NCBI GenBank assembly: GCA_016789705.1
Contig: JAEUQR010000022.1
Location: 96,323 to 160,322, forward strand
Length of the DNA stretch: 64,000 nt
From: Acidobacteriota bacterium
GTDB lineage: Bacteria > Acidobacteriota > Vicinamibacteria > Vicinamibacterales > UBA2999
Direction of reading: 5' to 3'
In this document: one piece after another, positions 36,363-45,735 of the stretch
How positions within the stretch are numbered: the first letter of the stretch is position 1
Layout: every line of letters starts with the position of its first letter
The notes under the pieces: generated by a model
What the model saw: only the letters and a program-made list of their open reading frames with translations
Databases searched by the model: none
Told to the model about the DNA's origin: nothing
Position numbers and translations under genes: made by a program

Positions 36363-38543
36363 ATGCGCCGACCGACTGTGCTCGCTGCCGTCCTGCTCGT
36401 CCTCGTCCAGCTTCAGCCCGCGCGTCTCGCCGGTCAGGTGCCGGCCCTGCGCGGGTTCACGTCAGACAGCCTCGCCGCACAGCGGGCGCTCGAAGACAGG
36501 TTCCGCGCCGTGCCCGACCCGGCGCGACTGCGCGAATACATGCGCGCGATGACGGAAGAGCCGCACGTGGCCGGCCGTCCGGGCTCGAAGAAGGTGGCCG
36601 AATACGCCCTGGCGACGTTCAAGTCGTTCGGACTCGACGCCGCGATCGAGGAGTTCGAGGCCTACATGCCGTGGCCCACCGAGCGACGGCTCGAGATGGT
36701 GGCGCCGGTGGGCCGGACGATGCTCATCCAGGAGCCGCCGGTGACGAGCGACCCCGACTCCACCGACAACGACCAGACGCCCACCTACAACGCGTATTCG
36801 GCCGACGGCGACGTGACCGGCGAAGTGGTCTACGTCAACTACGGCGTGCCGGCCGACTACGAACAGCTCGAGAAGCTCGGCGTGAGCGTGAAGGGCAAGA
36901 TCGTGCTGGCGCGCTACGGCGGCAGCTGGCGTGGCATCAAGCCCAAGGTGGCCTACGAACACGGCGCGATCGGCTGTCTCATCTTCTCGGATCCGAAGGA
37001 CGACGGGTTCTTCCAGGGCGAGGTCTATCCCGATGGCCCGTTCCGGCCGGAGTTCGGCGTGCAGCGCGGCAGCGTGATGGACATGCCGATTCACACGGGC
37101 GACCCGCTCACGCCCGGCTGGGGCGCCACCGCCGGCGGGAAGAAGCTGCCGGTGAGCGACGCGAAGACCATCCTGAAGATTCCCGTGATGCCGATTGCGT
37201 GGGGCGACGCGCTGCCGATCTTTCAGGCGATGCGCGGCCCGGTGGCGCCTGAATCGTGGCGCGGCGGCATGCCGGTGACCTACCGCATGGGCGGCGGCCC
37301 GCTCAAGATGCGCCTCAAGCTCACTCACGAGTGGAAGAACCGTCCGCTCTATAACGTGGTCGTGAGGATTCCCGGAGCGACGCTGCCCGACGAATGGGTG
37401 ATGTTCGGCAACCATCACGACGCCTGGGTGAACGGCGCCGACGATCCCATCAGCGGCGCGGTGTCGCTCATGGAGGTGGGCCGTGGCCTCGGCGAACTCG
37501 TGAAAGGCGGCTGGCGGCCGAAGCGCACGATCGTGCTGGCGCTCTGGGACGGCGAGGAGTGGGGGCTGCTCGGCTCGACCGAATGGGCCGAAGCGCATCG
37601 CGCCGAACTGAACGGCAAGGGCGTCGTGTACATCAATACCGACGGCACCGGCAAAGGCTGGCTGAACGCCGGCGGGTCCCACTCGCTGCAGCAGTTCGTG
37701 AGCGAGGTGGCGCGTGACATCAACGATCCGCGCACCGGCAAGCCCGTGCTCGAGGTGGGCCGCCGCAAGGCCATCGAGGGGCTGCCCGAGGCCGAACGCG
37801 CCGAGGCCGAGAAAGACCCGAACATCCGCATCGCGCCGCTCGGCTCGGGGTCGGACTTCACGCCCTTCCTGCAGCACCTCACCGTGGCGTCGCTTAACCT
37901 GAGTTTCGGCGGCGAGAGCCCGGGCGGCGTGTATCACTCGGTCTACGACTCGTTCGAGTGGTACACGCGCTTCTCGGACACTGACTTCAGCTACGGCCGC
38001 ACGCTCGCGCAGGTCACCGGCACGGCGGTGCTGCGGCTGTCGGAAGCGTCCGTGCTGCCGTTCCGTTTCTCGGACATGAGCGATACGCTCGGCCGCTACG
38101 TAGCGGAGGTGCAGAAGCTTCACGCCGGGAAGAAGGACGCGCCGGCCCTCGACTTTGCACCGCTCACCGCTGCTGTGGCGGCGCTCTCGAAAGCCTCGCA
38201 GGCCTTCGAGAAGGCGCATGCCGGCGTTCCGGCAGCGAGCGCGAAGGCGCTCCAGACGCAGGAAGAGGCGCTGAAGGTGGTGAATCAGCTCGTGTTCTCG
38301 TCGGAGCGGCGCCTGGGCAACGAGCAGGGCCTGCCGCGCCGCGACTGGTTCCGCCATCAGATCTACGCGCCGGGGTTCTACACCGGCTACGGCGTGAAGA
38401 CGCTGCCGCAGATCCGCGAAGGGCTCGAGGAAGGGCAGTGGGACGAAGCGCGCCAGGGCGTCACCAAGGTGGCGGCGGCGATCCAGGCGCTGGCCGCGCA
38501 GGTTGATCGCGCCTCGGCCGGGCTCTCCCGCGTGGGCAGGTAG
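36363..38543 (+). CDS. Exported M28 zinc peptidase, glutamate-carboxypeptidase-II type
   Basis: A 726-residue secreted metallopeptidase. The signal peptide is about 1-25. A PA domain (GEVVYVNYG..., VSVKGKIVLARYGGSWRG) is inserted before the M28 catalytic core. The two-zinc ligands read as H in GNHHDAW, bridging D in NGADDPISG, EE in LWDGEEWGLLG, D in NTDGTGKG and H in YHSVYDSFEW. A helical dimerisation domain of the transferrin-receptor type ends the protein. Relatives remove C-terminal acidic or other residues from peptides. It is transcribed from its own promoter and predicted leaderless. Confidence 0.9.
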   Translation: MRRPTVLAAVLLVLVQLQPARLAGQVPALRGFTSDSLAAQRALEDRFRAVPDPARLREYMRAMTEEPHVAGRPGSKKVAEYALATFKSFGLDAAIEEFEAYMPWPTERRLEMVAPVGRTMLIQEPPVTSDPDSTDNDQTPTYNAYSADGDVTGEVVYVNYGVPADYEQLEKLGVSVKGKIVLARYGGSWRGIKPKVAYEHGAIGCLIFSDPKDDGFFQGEVYPDGPFRPEFGVQRGSVMDMPIHTGDPLTPGWGATAGGKKLPVSDAKTILKIPVMPIAWGDALPIFQAMRGPVAPESWRGGMPVTYRMGGGPLKMRLKLTHEWKNRPLYNVVVRIPGATLPDEWVMFGNHHDAWVNGADDPISGAVSLMEVGRGLGELVKGGWRPKRTIVLALWDGEEWGLLGSTEWAEAHRAELNGKGVVYINTDGTGKGWLNAGGSHSLQQFVSEVARDINDPRTGKPVLEVGRRKAIEGLPEAERAEAEKDPNIRIAPLGSGSDFTPFLQHLTVASLNLSFGGESPGGVYHSVYDSFEWYTRFSDTDFSYGRTLAQVTGTAVLRLSEASVLPFRFSDMSDTLGRYVAEVQKLHAGKKDAPALDFAPLTAAVAALSKASQAFEKAHAGVPAASAKALQTQEEALKVVNQLVFSSERRLGNEQGLPRRDWFRHQIYAPGFYTGYGVKTLPQIREGLEEGQWDEARQGVTKVAAAIQALAAQVDRASAGLSRVGR

Positions 38544-38584
38544 CCAGCGGCCCGCGGGCGGGGACGGCTGACAGGCCAGTCCGC

Positions 38585-39388
38585 TTACGGCGCCAGGTGC
38601 GTCGACATCCAGCGCGCCGCGCAGGTGACGAGGTCGCGCGCGTCGAGTAATTCGCTCGGCGCGCCGCCCACGAGGCCGCGCGGCACGTCGTGCGATGCGA
38701 GGTACTCGCGCAGGATGAGCGCGAAGTAGTCCTCGCCGTGCCAGTCGGCGATGCCGAGGCTGTCGTCGAGGCACTCCACCACGCGCACAACCGGGCCCGC
38801 TGGTGTCGAGACGCGGCGGTGCCGGCGCACGCGCCGCTTGTCGGGCACCTGTGCCAGGTACTCCGCGTAGTGGATGAGCGTCACGGTGTTCTCGTCGGCT
38901 CCCAGGCGCAGCACTTGGCCGCCGGCGTCGATCACACGTTCGAGCGGTGAGCCCGGCCCGTAGTAATCGTGCCACGGGACGTCGGCCATGAGCTCGGCGG
39001 CGCGCCGTCCGCGCGCACCGAAGCGGCCCTCCGGATGATCCGACACTACGGTGCCGGCCGTTGTACGCATGAGCTCGGCGAGGAGGCCCACATCCTCCTG
39101 CGCGGGTGTCGTCAGCGCGTCGAAGGGGTCGGCGTCGCCGAGCAGCGCCTCGCGGGCGTCGTCCGAGTGTTCGTTCACCCACGACCAGTCGTCGCGCGCG
39201 CCGAGCACCATCAGCCAGGTGCCGTCGTCACCGACCGCGGCGTCGAGAGCCGCGATGAGGCCCGCCGCGTCACCCTCCACGGGGCCGATCCGGCGGAGGG
39301 ACGCGTGCACCATGAGCACGTCTCCGGGGGCTACCCCGAGGTGGCGCATCTCATCGCGCAGCTGAGCGGGTGTGAACCGCGCGGCCAT
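38585..39388 (-). CDS. AAC(3)-fold N-acetyltransferase
   Basis: A 267-residue member of the antibiotic N-acetyltransferase (aminoglycoside 3-N) family. Landmarks are the acetyl-CoA region VAPGDVLMVHASLRRIGPVEG, the TWLMVLGARDDW segment, SDHPEGRFGARG with the conserved His, and LGADENTVTLIHYAEYL. The family includes true aminoglycoside-resistance enzymes, but also FrbF-like and other acetylases with different acceptors. No mobile element or resistance neighbour is seen, so resistance is not inferred. It is divergent from thiC. Confidence 0.85.
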   Translation of the reverse strand: MAARFTPAQLRDEMRHLGVAPGDVLMVHASLRRIGPVEGDAAGLIAALDAAVGDDGTWLMVLGARDDWSWVNEHSDDAREALLGDADPFDALTTPAQEDVGLLAELMRTTAGTVVSDHPEGRFGARGRRAAELMADVPWHDYYGPGSPLERVIDAGGQVLRLGADENTVTLIHYAEYLAQVPDKRRVRRHRRVSTPAGPVVRVVECLDDSLGIADWHGEDYFALILREYLASHDVPRGLVGGAPSELLDARDLVTCAARWMSTHLAP

Positions 39389-39436
39389 GACTGGATTCTC
39401 GCATCGACGGCGCCATTTCGCGCCGGCGCCCTCTGA

Positions 39437-39442
39437 TATAGT
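39437..39442 (+). promoter_or_regulatory. -10 box TATAGT of the thiC leader
   Basis: TATAGT at 39437-39442 would start transcription near 39450, about 50 nt before the conserved riboswitch core. No clear -35 was found. Confidence 0.5.
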
Positions 39443-39501
39443 CGCAGACGTAGGTCCGCCAGGGGCATTCTCCTGACGCTCGACGGGTCCCGGGTCTCGG
39501 G

Positions 39502-41211
<1,710 letters not shown>

Positions 41212-41292
41212 CCGATCGGTATACTTCCTCGGGGCCCCGCCGTTGCGAGGGCCGGCAGGGCCAGCACGCCACTGGCCGAGGAGGATGTCGTC

Positions 41293-41874
41293 GTGAAGGT
41301 TTCCGGATGTACGTGTGGGTTCCTGCTGCTGGCCGCCGTGGCCTCGGCGCAGGACGTGCCCCCGCCCGCCACGCAGATTGCCGGCGCCGTGCTGGCCGCG
41401 CCTGAAGAACGCCGCGCCGGCGCCAGGGTGCTCGGCTGGGATGCAGCCGGTAAGTTCGTGACGCTGCGCGAGGGCACGAACGAGCAGGTGTGCGTGGCCG
41501 ACAACCCGAAGGTCGACGGGTTCAATGTCTCCTGCTACCACAAGGATCTCGAAGCGTTCATGGCGCGCGGCCGCGAACTGACAGCCCAGGGCGTCACCGA
41601 AGACAAGCAGCGCGACGCGACGCGCTGGAAGGAAGTGGACGACAAGAAGCTCGCCATCGGCAAGGACGGTTTCCTGACCGTGCTGACCGGCAAGTCGTTC
41701 GACCCCGCCACCGGCCAGGTGGCCGAAGCCTACACGCGCTGGGTGGTCTACGTGCCGTATGCGACGGCGGCCTCCACGGGCCTGCCCGTGAAGCCGGCGC
41801 CCGGTGTGCCGTGGCTGATGGATCCCGGCACCGCCGGGGCGCACATCATGATCAGCCCCGTGCGCCCCAAGTAG
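41293..41874 (+). CDS. Exported protein, function unknown
   Basis: A 193-residue secreted protein. A short signal peptide (VSGCTCGFLLLAAVASAQ) carries two cysteines near its start, so a lipoprotein is possible but the lipobox is not convincing. The mature part begins with Pro-rich DVPPPATQ and contains ARVLGWDAAGKFVTLREGTNEQ, SCYHKDLEAFMARGREL and a C-terminal MDPGTAGAHIMISPV. No family is recognised. Start: GTG 41293 with a GGAGG site at 41279-41283. A TATACT box at 41220-41225 would give a leader of about 65 nt. The compound repeat begins right after its stop codon. Confidence 0.7.
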   Translation: MKVSGCTCGFLLLAAVASAQDVPPPATQIAGAVLAAPEERRAGARVLGWDAAGKFVTLREGTNEQVCVADNPKVDGFNVSCYHKDLEAFMARGRELTAQGVTEDKQRDATRWKEVDDKKLAIGKDGFLTVLTGKSFDPATGQVAEAYTRWVVYVPYATAASTGLPVKPAPGVPWLMDPGTAGAHIMISPVRPK

Positions 41875-41961
41875 ATGTAACGGGGTCTGTCACGGTCATC
41901 ATTTGTAACGGGGTCTGTCACCGAAGACATGTCGTGATGGTGACAGACCCCGTTACATTTG
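41875..41961. repeat. Compound palindromic repeat, copy 2 (two direct units, one inverted)
   Basis: Units begin at 41875 and 41899 in direct orientation (core gtaacggggtctgtcac), and an inverted unit ends near 41961 (gtgacagaccccgttacatttg). The order and spacing match the copy at 10075-10184, although the central loop differs (gaagacatgtcgtgat). It separates two convergent genes. Confidence 0.85.
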
Positions 41962-41967
41962 CGCGCG

Positions 41968-42510
41968 CTACGGCGGCGTCGTGCCGGCCGGCGGCGCGAC
42001 GATCTGCACGAGCGTGGGGAAGCGCTCGGGCGTGGCGCCTGGCTTCGGGTTGGGATATCCGGCCGAGCCGCTGAACGTGTAGTCCTTCACCGTGACGCCC
42101 GGCGGAAACGCCATCGTCTCTTCACGGAAGCGGCCCACCTCGAAGACGTGCGTGGGCGGCACCTCGAACACGAGGTTGCCTTTCTCCTTCAGCACGTTGC
42201 GGTAGTAGGCCACCATATCGGCGAAGGGCACGGTGGTGCCGAAGATGTAGTACTTCTGGCCGCGCCCGGCATCGTACGACCGCAGATACACCGCCGACGG
42301 ATACACCGGGAAGCCGAGCTCGGCTTCTGACGGACGGCCGTCGTTCGGCGCCGCCTGAGCAGCCGCCGCGGTGGGCACCGAGACGCCGGCGCGGGGCGGT
42401 GGCGGCTGCGGCGCGGGACGCGTGGCGGGCGCCTGAGCCGAGAGCGAAACCGCGACGCCGCAGACGACGGCGCCAACGAGGAGCGGCAGACGGCGTGAGT
42501 GGCGGGCCAT
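41968..42510 (-). CDS. Exported protein with Pro/Ala-rich N-terminus, function unknown
   Basis: A 180-residue secreted protein. The signal peptide is RRLPLLVGAVVCGVAVSLSAQ. It is followed by a Pro/Ala-rich spacer (about 28-60) and a compact domain starting LGFPVYPSAVYLRSYDAG. The domain includes GTTVPFADMVAYYRNVLKEKGNLVFE, which is a pattern of lipoprotein-like small domains that act on or bind ligands at the envelope, but no family is certain. The ATG at 42510 lies exactly 6 nt after a TATAAT box, so the mRNA is predicted leaderless. Confidence 0.72.
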   Translation of the reverse strand: MARHSRRLPLLVGAVVCGVAVSLSAQAPATRPAPQPPPPRAGVSVPTAAAAQAAPNDGRPSEAELGFPVYPSAVYLRSYDAGRGQKYYIFGTTVPFADMVAYYRNVLKEKGNLVFEVPPTHVFEVGRFREETMAFPPGVTVKDYTFSGSAGYPNPKPGATPERFPTLVQIVAPPAGTTPP

Positions 42511-42515
42511 GCCCG

Positions 42516-42522
42516 TATTATA
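42516..42522. promoter_or_regulatory. Overlapping divergent -10 boxes
   Basis: On the minus strand TATAAT occupies 42522-42517, 6 nt before ATG 42510. On the plus strand TATTAT occupies 42516-42521, 14 nt before ATG 42536. The hexamers share five base pairs, and the two start codons are 25 bp apart. Confidence 0.55.
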
Positions 42523-42535
42523 GAACCCGAATCCC

Positions 42536-43696
42536 ATGGCCCATCCGCTCGAAACGTTCGTCCGCAACAACGAAACCTGGCTGCACGAGGCTATCGACAC
42601 CCTCGTTTCGATCGAGTCGCCCACGAGCGACAAGGCCGCGGTGGATCGCTGCGGCGCCGAGTTCCGCCGCATCGCCGCCGGCATCGGCATGCGCGTGCGC
42701 GTCGAGCCACGATCCGAGGCCGGCGACCACAGCGTAGTCGAGATTGGCGAAGGCCGGCCGCGCATCCTGCTCGTGGGGCACGTGGACACGGTGTGGCCGC
42801 ACGGCCAGATCGCGCGCATGCCACTCGTGCGGAAGGACGGCAGGCTCTGCGGTCCGGGCACGCTCGACATGAAGGTGGGCGTCTCGATGGGCCTGCTGGC
42901 GACACGAGCCGTGTTCGAAACGGCGCCGCCGCCATCGGGCACGATCGCCATGCTCGTGACGTCGGATGAAGAGACCGGCAGCGACAGTTCACGCGGGCTC
43001 ATCGAGGCCGAGGCGCTTGCAAGCGATGCGGTGCTCGTGCTGGAGCCGGCGCTGGCCGGCGGGCCGCTCAAGACGAGCCGCAAGGGCATCGGGCAGTATC
43101 AGCTCGCCGTGACCGGCGTGTCGGCGCATGCCGGTGTGGACCCGGGCAAGGGCGTGAGCGCGATTCGCGAGCTGGCGCGCCAGATCATCGCGGTTGAGGC
43201 GCTGCACGATCTCGACCGCGGTGTCTCGGTGAACGTGGGCGTCGTGAGCGGCGGTACGCGGCCGAACGTGGTGGCCGAAGAGGCCGTCGCGATCGTGGAT
43301 GTGCGGGCGCCGACGCTCGACGATGCGGCCCGCATCGACGCGGCGTTCCGGGCACTGCGTCCGGTGCTGCCGGGGGCCCGCCTGGCCGTGACCGGCGGCT
43401 TCGAGCGTCCGCCGATGGAGCGCTCGGCCGGCGTCGTCGCGCTCTACGAACACGCGCAGGCGGCCGCGGCCGAACTCGGCCAGACGATCGCCGAAGGCGG
43501 CACCGGCGGCGGGTCTGACGGCAACATCACCGCCGCCCTCGGGGTGCCGACGCTCGACGGCCTGGGCGGCGTGGGCGACGGCGCCCACGCGCTGCACGAG
43601 CACGTGCTGCTCGACACGCTCGTGCCGCGTACGGCGCTGCTCGCCGCGCTCATCGCGCGGCTGTTGTCGCCGGCAGGCACGCTGCCGCCGCGCTGA
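42536..43696 (+). CDS. M20 family zinc peptidase, carboxypeptidase-G2 type
   Basis: A 386-residue cytosolic metallopeptidase. Zinc ligands and catalytic residues are H82 and D84 (GHVDT), the bridging D111 (GTLDMKVG), and E145/E146 (SDEETGSD). The lid domain for dimerisation is inserted around 185-300 (KGIGQYQLAVTGVSAHAGVDP). The last ligand His lies in GDGAHALHEHV. Relatives hydrolyse the C-terminal glutamate of folates or dipeptides; the substrate here is not shown. No signal peptide. Confidence 0.9.
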   Translation: MAHPLETFVRNNETWLHEAIDTLVSIESPTSDKAAVDRCGAEFRRIAAGIGMRVRVEPRSEAGDHSVVEIGEGRPRILLVGHVDTVWPHGQIARMPLVRKDGRLCGPGTLDMKVGVSMGLLATRAVFETAPPPSGTIAMLVTSDEETGSDSSRGLIEAEALASDAVLVLEPALAGGPLKTSRKGIGQYQLAVTGVSAHAGVDPGKGVSAIRELARQIIAVEALHDLDRGVSVNVGVVSGGTRPNVVAEEAVAIVDVRAPTLDDAARIDAAFRALRPVLPGARLAVTGGFERPPMERSAGVVALYEHAQAAAAELGQTIAEGGTGGGSDGNITAALGVPTLDGLGGVGDGAHALHEHVLLDTLVPRTALLAALIARLLSPAGTLPPR

Positions 43697-43733
43697 TCGG
43701 TGAGTCCCGCTGCCGCGTCGGCTCACCGTCAGC

Positions 43734-44720
43734 TCACGACGCCTCTGCCCGCGGCTCTCGTCGCTGCGCCACGCCGTAGCGCGCCTTCAGCAGCCCCACG
43801 ATGCGGGCGACTTCGCCGGTGTAGGCGGCCGGCGCGCGCGACTTCGTGTAGAGGCGCTCGTAGCCCTCGACGAGATGCGGGAACTCCGCGGCGATGACCT
43901 CCAGGAAGTGGCTGCGGGCACCGCCCTCGAGATGCAGCACCATCGCGCCCACCGATACGGCGCCGTGGTCGGCGGCCGCCTTGATGGTGGCTTCGACCAG
44001 CGACGGCTTCGTCGTGATGCCGGGCACGAGCGGTGCCATCAGCACGCCGCAGCGGATGCCGGCGTCCACGAGCGCCCGCACGGCCCGCAGGCGCTGCAGC
44101 GGTGGCGCCGTGCCGGGCTCGAGCCGCCGCCAGGCGTCGTCGTCGAGTGACGGCACGCTCAGGTAGACGCTGAGCTTCGTCGTTTTCGCGATGTCGCGCA
44201 GCAGGTCGATGTCGCGCACGACCAGCGGCCCTTTCGTCACGATGCCGAGCGGCGTCGGCGCGTCGCGAAACGCTTCGAGACAGCCGCGCGTGAGGCCGTA
44301 TGTGCCTTCGATCGGCTGGTAGGGATCGGTCGCCGTGCCGAGGGCCACCTGCTCACCACGGCGCGAGGGCAGTTGCAGCTCGCGGCGCAGCACCTCGGCC
44401 ACGTTCGTCTTCACGAAGATCACCGAGGCGAAATCGTCGCCGGCGCCCAGTTCGAGATGCGGTTGGTACTTTCGCGCGAAGCAGTAATGACAGCCGTGCG
44501 TGCAGCCGCGATACGGGTTGAGCGTCCACTTGAAGAACGGCATGCCCTGCGCGCGATTGAGCGCCGACCGGCAGTGGATCTCCTGATAGGTGGCCTGGTC
44601 GGCCCGCTGCACCGCATCCGGCAGCGCCGCGAGCCCGCCGGCCTTCACGAGTCGGGCGATGTCGCGGGTCGTGGGCGGCGGGGCGAAGTCGAAGAGGTCG
44701 CGCGACGGCCGGTCGGGCAT
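43734..44720 (-). CDS. SPL-family radical SAM protein (PA0069-like)
   Basis: A 328-residue radical SAM protein. The 4Fe-4S cluster cysteines are C73, C77 and C80 in NPYRGCTHGCHYCFAR. The GTATDPYQPIE segment and LGIVTKGPLVVRDIDLL are typical of the group related to spore photoproduct lyase. Non-spore-formers carry this branch and its reaction is not established. Its start overlaps nothing; an AATAGT box lies about 9 nt upstream of the ATG. Confidence 0.88.
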   Translation of the reverse strand: MPDRPSRDLFDFAPPPTTRDIARLVKAGGLAALPDAVQRADQATYQEIHCRSALNRAQGMPFFKWTLNPYRGCTHGCHYCFARKYQPHLELGAGDDFASVIFVKTNVAEVLRRELQLPSRRGEQVALGTATDPYQPIEGTYGLTRGCLEAFRDAPTPLGIVTKGPLVVRDIDLLRDIAKTTKLSVYLSVPSLDDDAWRRLEPGTAPPLQRLRAVRALVDAGIRCGVLMAPLVPGITTKPSLVEATIKAAADHGAVSVGAMVLHLEGGARSHFLEVIAAEFPHLVEGYERLYTKSRAPAAYTGEVARIVGLLKARYGVAQRREPRAEAS

Positions 44721-44784
44721 GGCGATCGCACTATTTCGCTTTTTGTTCGCCTCGTCAAGTGTGCCAGACGTGCTGCTCGACCGT

Positions 44785-45735
44785 TCAGCGCGTGCGCTCG
44801 GCGTTTGCCTCGCCGCGCCAGTACTCGACGAGATCCGCGAGCGTGGTGGCGAGTGAGTAGGTGGGTTCCCAGCCGGTGTCGGCCGTGAGCCGTGCCCGAT
44901 CGCCGAGCACGATCGGCGTGTCGGCCGGACGCATGCGCGCCGGGTCCTGTGCGACCGTCACCGGCACACGCACGTGCGCGCGCAGCCCGTCGAGCATGGT
45001 CTGCATCGAGATGGCCGTGCCCGAGCACACGTTGTAGCAGGCGCCGGGACGTCCGCGCAGCATGAGCGCGCGGTACGCCCGCACGGTGTCTCGCACGTCG
45101 CTCAGGTCACGCAGCGCTTCGAGGTTACCCACCATCAGCGTGGGAGGCATCAGGCCCGCTTCGATACGCGCGAGCTGACGCGCGAAGCCTGGTGCCGCGA
45201 AGGCCGGCGACTGCAGCGGGCCGATGTGGTTGAACGAGCGCGTGACGACAACCGGAATGCCGTGGTCGCGGCAGGCGTCGAGCGCCACCATCTCCTGCGC
45301 CAGCTTGCTCGTGCCGTACGGGGTGTTCGGCGCGACGGGCGCGTCTTCGGTGAGGGCGTCTGTCGAGGGCCTGTAGATCGTGGCAGAACCCGTGACGAGC
45401 ACGCGCGGGGCCAGCCCGGCGGCGCGCAGGCCATCGAAGAGGTTCAGCGTGCCGACGACGTTGCCGGCCAGTGTCTCTTCGGCGTGGGCCCACGAATCCC
45501 CCACGTGCGGCACGCCGGCCAGGTGGTAGATGGCCGAGGGCGCGAGTTCCCGCACCGCGGCGGCCACGGCCGCGCGATCGAGGAGTTCCACGGCCGCCCA
45601 CGACACGCCGGCGAGATCCGGATGCTCCGTGCCCGGGCGATGCCAGCCCGTCACGGGCCCGTCGCCGGCAATCAGCCGCAGCAGATGCTGGCCGGCGAAG
45701 CCGGCCGCGCCGGTGACGAGGACGGGGGCGATCAT
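44785..45735 (-). CDS. Extended SDR nucleotide-sugar enzyme, RMD-like
   Basis: A 316-residue NAD(P)-dependent epimerase/dehydratase. The Rossmann Gly motif is TGAAGFAGQH at 8-17, the catalytic set is S in TGSATIY and YGTSK, and the substrate region is GNLEALRDLSDVRDTVRAY. That last motif resembles GDP-4-keto-6-deoxymannose reductase (making GDP-rhamnose) and GDP-mannose 4,6-dehydratase. Its ATG overlaps the stop of lptD (ATGA), so it is co-transcribed with an outer-membrane assembly gene. That fits a role in surface polysaccharide. Confidence 0.85.
   Translation of the reverse strand: MIAPVLVTGAAGFAGQHLLRLIAGDGPVTGWHRPGTEHPDLAGVSWAAVELLDRAAVAAAVRELAPSAIYHLAGVPHVGDSWAHAEETLAGNVVGTLNLFDGLRAAGLAPRVLVTGSATIYRPSTDALTEDAPVAPNTPYGTSKLAQEMVALDACRDHGIPVVVTRSFNHIGPLQSPAFAAPGFARQLARIEAGLMPPTLMVGNLEALRDLSDVRDTVRAYRALMLRGRPGACYNVCSGTAISMQTMLDGLRAHVRVPVTVAQDPARMRPADTPIVLGDRARLTADTGWEPTYSLATTLADLVEYWRGEANAERTR

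Noticed and set aside
38585..39388. AAC(3)-type gene as an acquired aminoglycoside-resistance gene
   Set aside because: No insertion sequence, integron, codon shift or resistance neighbour is seen, and the fold family includes many enzymes with other acceptors.
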